This document shows, piece after piece, positions 16,898-25,003 of a stretch of 35,290 nucleotides of DNA. Source of the stretch: Streptomyces sabulosicollis (GTDB taxonomy: Bacteria > Actinomycetota > Actinomycetes > Streptomycetales > Streptomycetaceae); assembly GCF_016103465.1 (NCBI RefSeq), contig NZ_JAEEAP010000045.1, forward strand, positions 1 to 35,290. The letters are read 5' to 3'. Below the pieces are notes generated by a model that was not told the origin of the DNA, did no database searches, and worked only from the letters and a program-made list of their open reading frames with translations. How positions within the stretch are numbered: the first letter of the stretch is position 1; each line of letters opens with the position of its first letter. Position numbers and translations under genes: made by a program.

Positions 16898-19222
16898 TTG
16901 TCAAACGAGGAATGGGACCGTGAGCAAGAATTCCTTGATCTGCTCAACGGGCGCCTCGCCGAGCTCAGGGCACGAGCCGAGGAGTCGGTGACCGAGGCCC
17001 TGTCCTTGGAGGGCACCACCTTCCAGGCGCGGCTGGAGCGCGATGTGCTGGTGGCCGAGCGGTCCGGGCTGCTCGCCGCGTTCGAGGCGGGGGAGCGCGG
17101 GCTGTGTTTCGGCCGGCTGCTGTTCCGCGACGGCCGCGACTACCACATCGGCCGCATCGGCATCCGGCGCGATGACGCGGACCGCACCCCGCTGGTCATC
17201 GACTGGCGGGCCGATGTGGCGCGTCCGTTCTATCTCGCCACCGGGCACACCCCCATGGGGCTGCGCCGCAGGCGCCACATCACCACCGAGGGCCCCAAGG
17301 TCACCGGGCTGCACGACGAGATCCTGGACCTCTCGGACACCATACGGACCGGGCATGAGGGGTCCGACGCGGACGCCGTGCTGCTCGCCGCGCTGGATGC
17401 CGCGCGGACCGGCCGGATGCATGACATCGTGCAGACCATCCAGGCCGAACAGGACCAGATCATCCGCGCCCCGCACCACGGCGTCCACGTCGTGGAGGGC
17501 GGCCCCGGCACCGGGAAGACCGTCGTGGCGCTGCACCGCGCCGCGTATCTGCTCTACGCGCACCGCGAGTCGCTGGCCCGCCGGGCGGTGCTGATCGTCG
17601 GGCCCAACCCGGCGTTCCTCGGCTACATCGGCGAGGTGCTGCCCTCGCTCGGTGAGACGGGGGTGCTCCTCGCCACGCTCGGCGAGCTCTTCCCCGGTGT
17701 GACGGCCACCGGCACCGACACCCCCGAGGCCGCCGAGGTCAAGGGCCGCCCGGAGATGGCGGAGGTGCTGGCCCGCTTCGTACGGGACCGGCAGACGCTG
17801 CCGGACCCGGCGATCGTCATCGAGCACGACGACGGCGAGCTGGTGCTGGACAAGGACATCGCCTCCGAGGCGGGCCACAAGGCCCGGGAGACCGGACTGC
17901 CGCACAACCTCGCCCGTCCGCACTTCGCCTTCCGCGTCATCGACGCCCTCACCGACCAGCTCGTGGACCGGATCGGCGCGGACCCCTACGGCGGGCCCAA
18001 CCTCCTCGGCGCGGACGACGTCGCCCAGCTCGGCAAGGCGATCGCGGTCAACCCCGAGGTGCACGCGGCCATCGCGGAGCTGTGGCCGGTCCTCACCCCG
18101 CAGCGGCTCGTGGCCGACTTCCTCAGCGACCCCGTCCACCTCTCCGACGCCGACGCCGCCGCGATCCGCCGCACCGACGGCGAATGGACCCCCGCCGACG
18201 TCCCGCTGCTGGACGAGGCGGCCGAACTCCTCGGCCACGACGACGCCGCGGCCCGCGCCGCCGCGGAGGCGGAGCGCCAGGAGCGCATCGAGTACGCGCA
18301 GGGTGTGCTCGACCTCTCCTACGGCTCCCGCACCCAGGAGTTCGAGGACCGCGAGGACGAGGAGTCGGAGGTGCTGGCCGCCCACGACCTCATCGACGCC
18401 GAACGGCTGGCCGACCGCGCCGAGGAGCGCGACCACCGCAGCGCCGCCGAACGCGCCGCCGCCGACCGCACCTGGGCCTTCGGCCACATCATCGTGGACG
18501 AGGCCCAGGAGCTGTCCGCGATGGCGTGGCGGCTGCTGATGCGGCGCAGCCCGACCCGTTCGATGACCCTGGTCGGCGACCCCGCGCAGACCGCGGAGCC
18601 GGGTGGCTGCGGCTCCTGGTCCTCGATCCTGGAGCCGTACGTGGGCGACCGCTGGGAGCACAGCCGGCTCGGCGTCAACTACCGCACCCCGGCCGAGATC
18701 ATGGAGGTCGCGGCGCGGGTGGCCCGTACCGTCGACCCCGCCTTCCAGCCGCCGCGTTCGGTCCGTGCCACCGGGGTGCGGCCCTGGGCGGAGCACACCG
18801 GCGACCTGCCCGGCGCGGTGGCCGCGGCCGTGGCGCGGGAGACCGGCACCGAGGGCCGTCTCGCGGTGATCGCCCCGAAGGACCGCCATGACGCGCTGTC
18901 AGCCGCCCTCCCGCAGGCGTCCACCGGCCGGTCCCCGGACCTGACCAGCGCGGTGGTGCTGCTCGACCCCCGGCAGGCCAAGGGGCTGGAGTTCGACACC
19001 GTGATCGTGGCCGAACCCGCGGAGTTCGGCACCAGCGACCTCTATGTGGCACTCACCCGGGCCACCCAGCGGCTGGGCGTGGTGCACACCGGCACGCTGC
19101 CGGAGGGCCTGCGCGACCTCACCGACCCGGCCGACCGGCCCGACCCGGCCGGTCAGGAGGCGGCCGACGGCTCCGCGGGGACGGTGATGTCCCGGAACTC
19201 CGCCCGGGCGTCCTCGGTGTAG
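16898..19222 (+). CDS. HelD-like superfamily 1 helicase (RNA polymerase-associated)
   Basis: A 774-residue UvrD/Rep-like ATPase. An N-terminal charged coiled-coil (about residues 1-65) and the segment RPFYLATGHTPMGLRRRRHI are typical of actinobacterial HelD. Walker A GGPGTGKT has Lys207, motif II is VDEAQE (Asp534, Glu535), followed by GDPAQT, NYRTPAEIM, QAKGLEFDTVIV and YVALTRATQRL. Known HelD proteins push nucleic acid out of stalled RNA polymerase, and some actinomycete members protect against rifamycins. TTG 16898 is chosen because GGGAG (16888-16892) lies 5 nt upstream and the protein starts MSNEEWDREQEFL. The gene has its own promoter. Its 3' end overlaps the convergent gene by 70 nt. 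Whether it gives rifamycin tolerance cannot be read from sequence. Confidence 0.88.
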   Translation: MSNEEWDREQEFLDLLNGRLAELRARAEESVTEALSLEGTTFQARLERDVLVAERSGLLAAFEAGERGLCFGRLLFRDGRDYHIGRIGIRRDDADRTPLVIDWRADVARPFYLATGHTPMGLRRRRHITTEGPKVTGLHDEILDLSDTIRTGHEGSDADAVLLAALDAARTGRMHDIVQTIQAEQDQIIRAPHHGVHVVEGGPGTGKTVVALHRAAYLLYAHRESLARRAVLIVGPNPAFLGYIGEVLPSLGETGVLLATLGELFPGVTATGTDTPEAAEVKGRPEMAEVLARFVRDRQTLPDPAIVIEHDDGELVLDKDIASEAGHKARETGLPHNLARPHFAFRVIDALTDQLVDRIGADPYGGPNLLGADDVAQLGKAIAVNPEVHAAIAELWPVLTPQRLVADFLSDPVHLSDADAAAIRRTDGEWTPADVPLLDEAAELLGHDDAAARAAAEAERQERIEYAQGVLDLSYGSRTQEFEDREDEESEVLAAHDLIDAERLADRAEERDHRSAAERAAADRTWAFGHIIVDEAQELSAMAWRLLMRRSPTRSMTLVGDPAQTAEPGGCGSWSSILEPYVGDRWEHSRLGVNYRTPAEIMEVAARVARTVDPAFQPPRSVRATGVRPWAEHTGDLPGAVAAAVARETGTEGRLAVIAPKDRHDALSAALPQASTGRSPDLTSAVVLLDPRQAKGLEFDTVIVAEPAEFGTSDLYVALTRATQRLGVVHTGTLPEGLRDLTDPADRPDPAGQEAADGSAGTVMSRNSARASSV

Positions 19223-19848
19223 GCACCGACGCTCCCCGTCGTGTACGGGCGTTCCCGGTCGGTGAAGCCCACCACATGGCGGTCGTCCACCGACACCGTC
19301 ATCCGCGGACCGCGCTGCCGGACCCGTACGTCCGACCAGTCACCGACCGGGAAGGGGCGGGTACCGGTGGCCAGGAACCGCTGCCCGCCCCGATAGGCCG
19401 GGTCCCGTTTGCCCAGCTCCCAGCCGTTGGGCTTGAGCGCCATGTAGTAGAAGTGCTCCGGGTCGGTGTACGCCCACACCAGCCACGCCACTTCCCATGG
19501 ATTGGGCTCGGGTGTGCGCAACTGCTCCGCCGTGCGCATCCGGGCCCGGAAGTCCAGGCGCTGGTAGCGGGCGGTGGAGACCACCAGACACGCGTGGGTC
19601 CGGTCCTCACGGCGGGCCGCCCGCGGGGTGAGCGTCAGCTCGTCCACCCCGCCGGCGTTCCCTCCGTAGCCGTGGAACACCGACCGCCACGGGCCGTGCA
19701 CCGAACCGTCCCGCCAGGTCCCGGCCCGCTCCGGCGGCCGCTCGTCGTCCCAGACGCCGGACAGCGCGAGCGCCCCGACCACCACGAGGGCGACGGCCAG
19801 CACGAGCCCCCCGACACGCCACCACGCACGCCCTCGTAACGACGTCAT
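19153..19848 (-). CDS. Membrane-anchored lectin-like (LamG/DUF1080-type) protein
   Basis: A 231-residue protein. One N-terminal membrane segment (about residues 12-33, with a basic start MTSLRGRAWW) acts as anchor or signal, and the rest is extracytoplasmic. The body looks like a concanavalin-fold beta-sandwich: ACLVVSTARYQRLDFRARMRTAEQLR, WLVWAYTDPEHFYYMALKPNGWELGK, and TVSVDDRHVVGFTDRERPYTTGSVGAYTEDARAEFRDITV. These match LamG/3-keto-disaccharide-hydrolase-like sugar-binding domains. Its ATG overlaps the stop of the epimerase gene (ATGA, 19845-19848), so it is the last gene of the polysaccharide operon and may bind or present the polymer. The catalytic versus binding role is unclear. Confidence 0.7.
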   Translation of the reverse strand: MTSLRGRAWWRVGGLVLAVALVVVGALALSGVWDDERPPERAGTWRDGSVHGPWRSVFHGYGGNAGGVDELTLTPRAARREDRTHACLVVSTARYQRLDFRARMRTAEQLRTPEPNPWEVAWLVWAYTDPEHFYYMALKPNGWELGKRDPAYRGGQRFLATGTRPFPVGDWSDVRVRQRGPRMTVSVDDRHVVGFTDRERPYTTGSVGAYTEDARAEFRDITVPAEPSAAS

Positions 19849-21062
19849 GCCACCGGATCATACGAGCCCGGCGCGTCGCGCCGTGCGGTGTTCACCGCCT
19901 CTTCCCGCTCGAAGTCCTCGGTGAGCCTGGCCATGATGCGGTCGGCGGCCCGGCCGTCGCCGAACGGGTTCCCCGCCCCGGCCATCCGCGCGTACTCCTC
20001 CGGGTCGTCCAGCAGCCGCCCGGCGGCGGCGAGGATCGCGTCCGGGTCCGTGCCCACCAGCCGGGCCGCCCCCGCGTCGACCGCCTCGGGGCGCTCGGTG
20101 GTGGTCCGCAGCACCAGTGCGGGCTTGCCGAGGCTCGGCGCCTCCTCCTGGATGCCGCCGGAGTCGGTCAGCACCAGATCGCAGTCGGCGAGGGTGGCGG
20201 CGAAGTCCAGATAGTCCAGCGGATCCACCACCCGCACCCCCGAATGGCCGTCCAGCTCCGGCAGCAGGGCCTCCCGCACCGCGGGGCTGCGGTGCAGCGG
20301 CAGCACGACCTCCACATCGCCGCGGTCGGCCAGCCGGCGCAGCGCCGCGCCCATCGCCCGCATCCTCGCCCCCTGGTTCTCCCGGCGGTGCAGGGTCAGC
20401 AGCACCTTGCGGTGCGCGGTGCGGAAGGCACTGTGCCCGGCGCCCTCCGCCAGCACCCACAGCAGATTGTCGATGACCGTGTTGCCGGTGGTGAGCACCT
20501 GCTCGGGCGGTACGCCCTCGGCCCGGAGCTGGGCGGCGGACCGCTCGGTGGGGGCGAAGTGCCAGCGGGCCACCCGGCCGATCATCCGCCGGTTGAGTTC
20601 CTCGGGGAAGGGGTTGTCCAGGACGCCGGTGCGCAGCCCCGCCTCGACATGGGCCACCGGTGTGCGCTCGTAGAACGCGGCCAGCGCACCGCACAGCGCC
20701 GTGGTGGTGTCGCCCTGGACCACCACCAGATCCGGCCGCTCGGCCCGGATCACCGTGCCGAGCCCGTCCACCAGCCGCGCGGTCAGCTCCGACAGCCGCT
20801 GCCGGTCCCGCATCACGGCCAGGTCGGTCTTCACCCCGACCCCCAGCAGCCCGAGCATCTGCTGCAGCATCTCCCGGTGCTGACCGGTGGTCACCACCAC
20901 CGGCTGGAACAGCGCGGAGGCGGCCATCGCCCGGACCACCGGGGCCAGTTTGATCGCCTCCGGCCGGGTGCCGAGCACCAGCATGGTACGGACGGTGCGG
21001 GGCGGCTTCGGCGCGGGGGCGTCGTCCACGGACAGGGACACGGGTCTGCCGATGAGGGACAT
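19845..21062 (-). CDS. wecB: UDP-N-acetylglucosamine 2-epimerase (non-hydrolysing)
   Basis: A 405-residue enzyme with the full set of family motifs: VLGTRPEAIKLAPV, VVVQGDTTT, HVEAGLRT, FPEELNRRMI, TGNTVIDNLL, LLTLHRREN and LTDSGGIQEEAPSLGKPAL followed by TTERPEAVDAG. It interconverts UDP-GlcNAc and UDP-ManNAc in the cytoplasm. The frame is open to 21098, but ATG 21062 has a strong GGAG 6 nt upstream and is preferred. It sits in an operon with a processive GT2 synthase, so UDP-ManNAc is a plausible precursor of the polymer made here. Its downstream neighbour overlaps by 4 nt. Confidence 0.93.
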   Translation of the reverse strand: MSLIGRPVSLSVDDAPAPKPPRTVRTMLVLGTRPEAIKLAPVVRAMAASALFQPVVVTTGQHREMLQQMLGLLGVGVKTDLAVMRDRQRLSELTARLVDGLGTVIRAERPDLVVVQGDTTTALCGALAAFYERTPVAHVEAGLRTGVLDNPFPEELNRRMIGRVARWHFAPTERSAAQLRAEGVPPEQVLTTGNTVIDNLLWVLAEGAGHSAFRTAHRKVLLTLHRRENQGARMRAMGAALRRLADRGDVEVVLPLHRSPAVREALLPELDGHSGVRVVDPLDYLDFAATLADCDLVLTDSGGIQEEAPSLGKPALVLRTTTERPEAVDAGAARLVGTDPDAILAAAGRLLDDPEEYARMAGAGNPFGDGRAADRIMARLTEDFEREEAVNTARRDAPGSYDPVA

Positions 21063-21113
21063 GGGTCTCCTTGACGGGAGGAGCGGAAGAGGTGGCACGG
21101 GCGGGGTGACGCG

Positions 21114-21189
21114 GGCGTGCGAAAGGAACCGGCGGTGCGAAAGAATCCGGGCGGTGCGGCGATCAGGGTGGTGCGAAAGAAACCGGGCG
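21114..21189 (-). repeat. Four imperfect 19-bp tandem repeats between operon genes
   Basis: The core GTGCGAAAG recurs at 21117, 21136 and 21171, with a degenerate copy (GTGCGGCGA) at 21155. Spacing is 19, 19 and 16. Each full copy continues with AAxCCGG. They fill the 138-nt gap between the GT2 stop and the epimerase start. On the transcribed strand they read CCGGxTTCTTTCGCAC and could affect the relative expression of the two genes. Confidence 0.8.
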
Positions 21190-21200
21190 GTGCGTGAGCG

Positions 21201-22442
21201 TCAGCTGCGGGCGGTCTTGAGCCAGGTGCGCTTTCCGGTGACGGCCCGCCACAGCCCCCACCAGCCGGCGGCGAACCAGATGTAGCCGTAGAGCACGAAG
21301 ATGTGGCCGAGCAGTACCGCGTGGAGCGCGCCGAGCGAGGATTCGCGCCGGCGGTAGACGAAGCCGTAGATCCAGGCCGCGGTGAACGAGAGCAGATACG
21401 GGCCGAGGAACCACATGGTGGAGACGAGCGGCCGACCGGCCTGGAGGGAACCGGCGATCGTGCCGAGGACCGCCACCAGGAAGGACACCGGCAGCAGCGA
21501 GGTGAGCAGGATCAGCACCGGGCTGGACAGGTGGTAGATCAGGTCCATCGCGGCCCGGCCGGGCACCTCCCGCAGGATCAGCGGGACCAGGTTGGCCGAC
21601 TGCAGATGCCCCTGGAACCAGCGGGAGCGCTGGCGGACGAGCCGCCGCAGATCCAGGACGGCCTGCTGGGAGACGGCCGCCGTGGTGCAGTGCTGATTGG
21701 TCCAGCCCCGGGCGATCAGCCGCACCCCGAGGTCCAGGTCCTCGGTGAGGCTGTCGCTCCAGGGGTCCTCGCCCAGTGAGTCGAGCGCGGACAGCCGCAT
21801 GAACTGGCCGTTGCCGCCCATGCCGACGCTGCCGATGAAACGGCGGGCGCTCTGGAAGATGTCGCCGTAGACGACGAACTCCATGTCCTGCATCCGGGCC
21901 AGCAGCCCCGCCCGGCGGTTGTACATCCGGACCCCGATCTGGGTCGCCCCGGTCCGCGGGTCGTTGAAGAACGGGTCAACCGCCTCGATCACATGCGGAT
22001 CCAGCCGGCCGTCCGCGTCCACCACACAGACGATGACGTGGTCGGGGTCACGGCCGCCGAGCAGCCCCGAGGCGCGCAGCAGCCGCACCCCGTCGTTGAG
22101 CGCGGCGCCCTTGCCGAGCCGGGCGCCCGGCAGCTTGCGCTGATGGAGCCACACCCGCTCGGGGTCGGCGGACCGGGCGATCTCGGCGGTCCGGTCGTCG
22201 GAGGCGTCGTCGATGACCAGGGCGACGCACTGTCCGGCGGGCAGGGCGGTGATCCGCGCAAGACTTTCGGCCAGTACTTTCTCCTCGTTCAAACACGCGA
22301 GCAGAAAGACATAGAAGCGTTGTTCGCCGGAGCCGGAACGGTGCGGTATCCGGCGGCGGGACAGCAGGAACAGACCGAAGTTGTACGTGCCCGCCATCAC
22401 GATGATGGCGACGCTGGCCCATATCAGGGGCTCATCGGTCAC
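21201..22442 (-). CDS. Processive family 2 glycosyltransferase (polysaccharide synthase)
   Basis: A 413-residue membrane synthase. One N-terminal helix (about 8-27) precedes a GT-A domain with Asp78-Asp79, the metal-binding DAD (142-144), TEDLD (Glu234-Asp235) and QRSRW (271-275), the D,D,D,QxxRW signature of processive beta-glycan synthases such as cellulose, hyaluronan and PNAG synthases. About four C-terminal helices (from about 295) would form the export channel. There is no PilZ domain. Its GTG (22442-22440) overlaps the stop of the small membrane protein gene, so translation is coupled. With UDP-GlcNAc 2-epimerase downstream and a deacetylase-like protein divergent, an amino-sugar polymer (GlcNAc and/or ManNAc) is the best guess. 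Monomer and linkage are unproven. Confidence 0.88.
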   Translation of the reverse strand: MTDEPLIWASVAIIVMAGTYNFGLFLLSRRRIPHRSGSGEQRFYVFLLACLNEEKVLAESLARITALPAGQCVALVIDDASDDRTAEIARSADPERVWLHQRKLPGARLGKGAALNDGVRLLRASGLLGGRDPDHVIVCVVDADGRLDPHVIEAVDPFFNDPRTGATQIGVRMYNRRAGLLARMQDMEFVVYGDIFQSARRFIGSVGMGGNGQFMRLSALDSLGEDPWSDSLTEDLDLGVRLIARGWTNQHCTTAAVSQQAVLDLRRLVRQRSRWFQGHLQSANLVPLILREVPGRAAMDLIYHLSSPVLILLTSLLPVSFLVAVLGTIAGSLQAGRPLVSTMWFLGPYLLSFTAAWIYGFVYRRRESSLGALHAVLLGHIFVLYGYIWFAAGWWGLWRAVTGKRTWLKTARS

Positions 22443-22681
22443 GTCCGGTCCACCACGGACAGGTCCTTGGCCCCGGAGGCTCTGGAACCGGCCGCGGAGG
22501 CACGGGCACGTAATCGTATGCGAGCCACCAACAGGCCGGAAACTATCAGGCAGTACAACAGGAAACCCGCCCCCGCAGTCGCCTGCAAAGCCCTGGCAAG
22601 CGGAATTCCAGGGATCATTTCCGGCGCCGCGGCCAGGCCGACCAAGGGCAGCACTGATCCCACAGCAGACCTACCGTACAT
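22439..22681 (-). CDS. Small membrane protein, first gene of polysaccharide operon
   Basis: An 80-residue protein beginning MYGRSAVGSVLPLVGLAAAP. It has two hydrophobic stretches (about 5-20 and 33-55) followed by a basic cytoplasmic-type tail (RIRLRARASAAGSRASGAKD). The start is supported by the purine-rich site GGTGGGGGGA upstream on the minus strand; the frame extends further up but loses membrane character. Its TGA overlaps the GTG of the GT2 synthase gene (22439-22442). No family is recognised. Small partner subunits are known for other synthases, such as the PgaD-like partner of PNAG synthase, so an accessory role is a reasonable guess. Confidence 0.65.
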   Translation of the reverse strand: MYGRSAVGSVLPLVGLAAAPEMIPGIPLARALQATAGAGFLLYCLIVSGLLVARIRLRARASAAGSRASGAKDLSVVDRT

Positions 22682-22832
22682 CGGTCCCCCCACCTTCAGT
22701 TGGCGCAGGAGTGCCGGACGCCTCCCCAACGGGCCAGCCTCTGCGCGCTTACGGAAGGTACCAGACACAACACGTCCGGAGGTGAGCTCCAGTTGAACTT
22801 TCAAGACGTAATTTTCTGCCCCAACGGCCCCA

Positions 22833-22874
22833 TTGACACGCGGCGTGAATCGTCAGAACAATCACCGGATTGTT
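22833..22874 (+). promoter_or_regulatory. Promoter and dyad upstream of the deacetylase gene
   Basis: TTGACA (22833-22838) is a perfect -35 box; AACAAT (22857-22862) is a fair -10 at 18-nt spacing. The -10 overlaps a perfect dyad AACAATC-ACCG-GATTGTT (22857-22874). A regulator binding the dyad would block RNA polymerase. The start would be near 22869, giving a leader of about 160 nt before the ATG at 23033. The 351-nt divergent gap (22682-23032) otherwise holds only the repeats at 22914-22985. Confidence 0.55.
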
Positions 22875-22913
22875 GAGCACCGTGATCCCGCGATGGAAAT
22901 TCCGTGGGGAACC

Positions 22914-22985
22914 GGCCATGATCCATGCGCGGTGACGGGCCATGATCCTGCGGCCGTGATCGGCCATGATCCGCTGATTTCCCGC
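22914..22985 (+). repeat. Three 24-bp-spaced direct repeats in the divergent region
   Basis: The 11-mer GGCCATGATCC starts at exactly 22914, 22938 and 22962. In the first two units GTGA also recurs at the same place in the 24-bp period (22932, 22956). The third unit keeps the 11-mer and then diverges. They lie between the predicted promoter and the deacetylase start, and upstream of the divergent synthase operon. Regular phasing suggests tandem binding sites for a regulator or a structured mRNA leader. Confidence 0.85.
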
Positions 22986-23032
22986 TGTCTCGATCCATGC
23001 AATGCGGGACCCGAATGAGGGGGGTAAAGAGC

Positions 23033-24892
23033 ATGACGGAACCCTTAAGAAGAGCACGGCCGGCCTGGCTGGCGTTGATCGCCCTCGCCATCGCCGCCCT
23101 GCTGGGAGGCGGCTTCCTGGCGCCGGCGGCGGCGGCCCGTGAGGGCCGGGGGGACGCCGGCGGGTCGGCGGCACAGGGCCCCGCGGCCGGTGTGAACGCC
23201 AAGGACCTCAAGGGCTGGGCGGCCGCCCAGCGGTCCGCCGACCGCGAGCGCCGCGCCCAGATGGCCGGAAGGCACACCGGCGAAAAGCGGACATCGACCC
23301 AGATCCAGCAGGCGCTCCGGGCCGCCGGACCGAAGGCGAAGCGCGCGCCGCGGGCCCCCGAGCCCGGCCAGGCCAAGACGCTGGTCCTGTACGACACGGC
23401 GGGTCCGTACGGACACCTCGGTGAGCTGTACGCGATGGGCGTGGCCAACCTCGGCGGCCACTTCGGCACCGTGACCGCCAAGCCGGTCCAGGAGTACACC
23501 TCCGGCCTGCTGGAGACCTACGACGCCACCGTCTACATCGGCTCCACCTACTACGGTGGCGAGATCCCCGACGCCATCCCGGAGGACTTCTACCTGGACA
23601 CCCTGCTCTCCGAGCGGCCGGTGATCTGGGTCGGCGAGAACATCTGGAACATGGCGAACTCCGTCAGCCTGCAGGAGTTCGCCTACCGCTACGGCTGGGA
23701 CCCGACCTCCTCGTTCTACGACGTGGACGGCAGCGTCGGCCAGATCACCAAGGTGGCCTACAAGGGCCAGGAGCTCACCCGGAAGATACCGGCCGGCCAG
23801 GACGCCGGTGTGCTGCACCCCCACATCACGCCCGGTGGGGACAACGCCACGGTGACCGAGCTGGCCCAGGCGGTCGACACGGCCGGTGGTGGCGAGAAGA
23901 CCTCCCCGTGGGCGATCCGCTCCGGCAACCTGACCTACGTCGGTGAGATCCCCTTCACCTATGTCTCCGAGGCCGACCGGGTCATCGCCTTCCAGGACCT
24001 GCTCTTCGACGCGCTGGCCCCGCAGACCGCCGAGCAGCACCGGGCCATGGTGCGCCTGGAGGACATCACCCCGCTCTCCGACACCACCAGCCTGCGGGCG
24101 GTCGCGGACTACCTGAAGTCCAAGAACATCGCCTACGGCATCAATGTCATCCCGGTCTACTCCGACCCCAAGGGCGTGCAGAACAACGGGGTGCCGCGCA
24201 CCGTGCGGCTCTCCCAGCGCCCGGCGCTGGTGAACACGCTCAAGTACATGCTCAACAACGGCGCGGTGCTGATGGACCACGGCTACACCCATCAGTACGG
24301 CAACGTCGACAACCCGTACAACGGGCTGACCGCCGACGACTTCGAGTTCTTCCGGGCCCATGTGGACGCCACCGACACGGTGGTCTACGACGGTCCGGCG
24401 ACCGAGGACTCCGCCGAGTGGGCACAGGGCCGGGTCACCGCCGCCCTGGCCGAGTTCGCGCGGGTGGGCCTGCCCACGCCGAAGCTGTGGACCACTCCGC
24501 ACTACGCGGCCTCGGCCACCGACTACAAGGTGTTCGCGCAGAACTTCGCGGCCCGCATGGAGCGCCCGCTGTACTTCTCCGGCACCCTCTCCGGCGCCCC
24601 GACCGACTCCAGCCGCTACCTGGGGCAGTTCTTCCCGTACCCGGTCACCGATGTCTACGGCACCAAGGTGATCCCGGAGAACCTGGGCAGCTACGAGCCC
24701 GAGGCCCACAACAACAACCCGCCCCGGCTCGCGGCCGACCTCATCAACAACGCCAAGGCCAACCTGGCCGTACGGGACGGCTTCGCCAGCTTCTACTACC
24801 ACCCCTACCAGCCGGTCGAGCCGCTGAAGGAGACCGTCGAGGGAATCCTGGCGCTCGGCTACACCTTCGTCAGCCCCGAGAGCCTGATCTGA
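23033..24892 (+). CDS. Secreted DUF2334 polysaccharide deacetylase-like protein
   Basis: A 619-residue exported protein. The signal peptide is MTEPLRRARPAWLALIALAI and beyond, with an Ala-rich cleavage site near residue 36. A basic, Ala-rich linker follows, then a Rossmann/amidotransferase-like part (KTLVLYDTAGPYGHLGELYA, ATVYIGSTYYGGEIP). The DUF2334 domain has RLEDI (Asp344) and MDHGYTH (Asp415, His416, His420), giving the Asp and His-x3-His metal ligands of carbohydrate esterase-4-like folds; FYYHPY lies near the C terminus. It probably removes acetyl groups from an extracellular amino-sugar polymer. ATG 23033 has AGGGGGG 8 nt upstream; ATG 23015 is an alternative. It is divergent from the synthase operon, which points to joint function. 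Confidence 0.82.
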   Translation: MTEPLRRARPAWLALIALAIAALLGGGFLAPAAAAREGRGDAGGSAAQGPAAGVNAKDLKGWAAAQRSADRERRAQMAGRHTGEKRTSTQIQQALRAAGPKAKRAPRAPEPGQAKTLVLYDTAGPYGHLGELYAMGVANLGGHFGTVTAKPVQEYTSGLLETYDATVYIGSTYYGGEIPDAIPEDFYLDTLLSERPVIWVGENIWNMANSVSLQEFAYRYGWDPTSSFYDVDGSVGQITKVAYKGQELTRKIPAGQDAGVLHPHITPGGDNATVTELAQAVDTAGGGEKTSPWAIRSGNLTYVGEIPFTYVSEADRVIAFQDLLFDALAPQTAEQHRAMVRLEDITPLSDTTSLRAVADYLKSKNIAYGINVIPVYSDPKGVQNNGVPRTVRLSQRPALVNTLKYMLNNGAVLMDHGYTHQYGNVDNPYNGLTADDFEFFRAHVDATDTVVYDGPATEDSAEWAQGRVTAALAEFARVGLPTPKLWTTPHYAASATDYKVFAQNFAARMERPLYFSGTLSGAPTDSSRYLGQFFPYPVTDVYGTKVIPENLGSYEPEAHNNNPPRLAADLINNAKANLAVRDGFASFYYHPYQPVEPLKETVEGILALGYTFVSPESLI

Positions 24893-24925
24893 GCCCCGCC
24901 TGATCCACCGTCATACCGTCCGTGA

Positions 24926-24962
24926 GCCGTTCCCGGCCCGCCCCGCGCGGACCGGGAACGGC
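24926..24962 (+). terminator. Intercistronic hairpin after the deacetylase gene
   Basis: GCCGTTCCCGG (24926-24936) pairs perfectly with CCGGGAACGGC (24952-24962), with a 15-nt loop. It begins 33 nt after the stop. It may end transcription or partly reduce expression of the following hydrolase gene, whose start is 42 nt further on. Confidence 0.6.
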
Positions 24963-25003
24963 CACGTACCACCCGGGCCCCGCCCGAGGAAGGCCCTGCC
25001 CCG

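Noticed and set aside
16901-18889. 662-codon minus-strand open frame opposite the helicase
   Set aside because: No recognisable motif, fully antisense to a gene with all helicase motifs.
22914-22985. CRISPR array
   Set aside because: An 11-bp core with 13-nt intervals is far too short for repeats and spacers, and no cas genes are present.
22749-23174. Minus-strand open frame with repeated IMADHG/IMARH-like units
   Set aside because: The protein repeats simply reflect the 24-bp DNA repeats in a region with promoter features.
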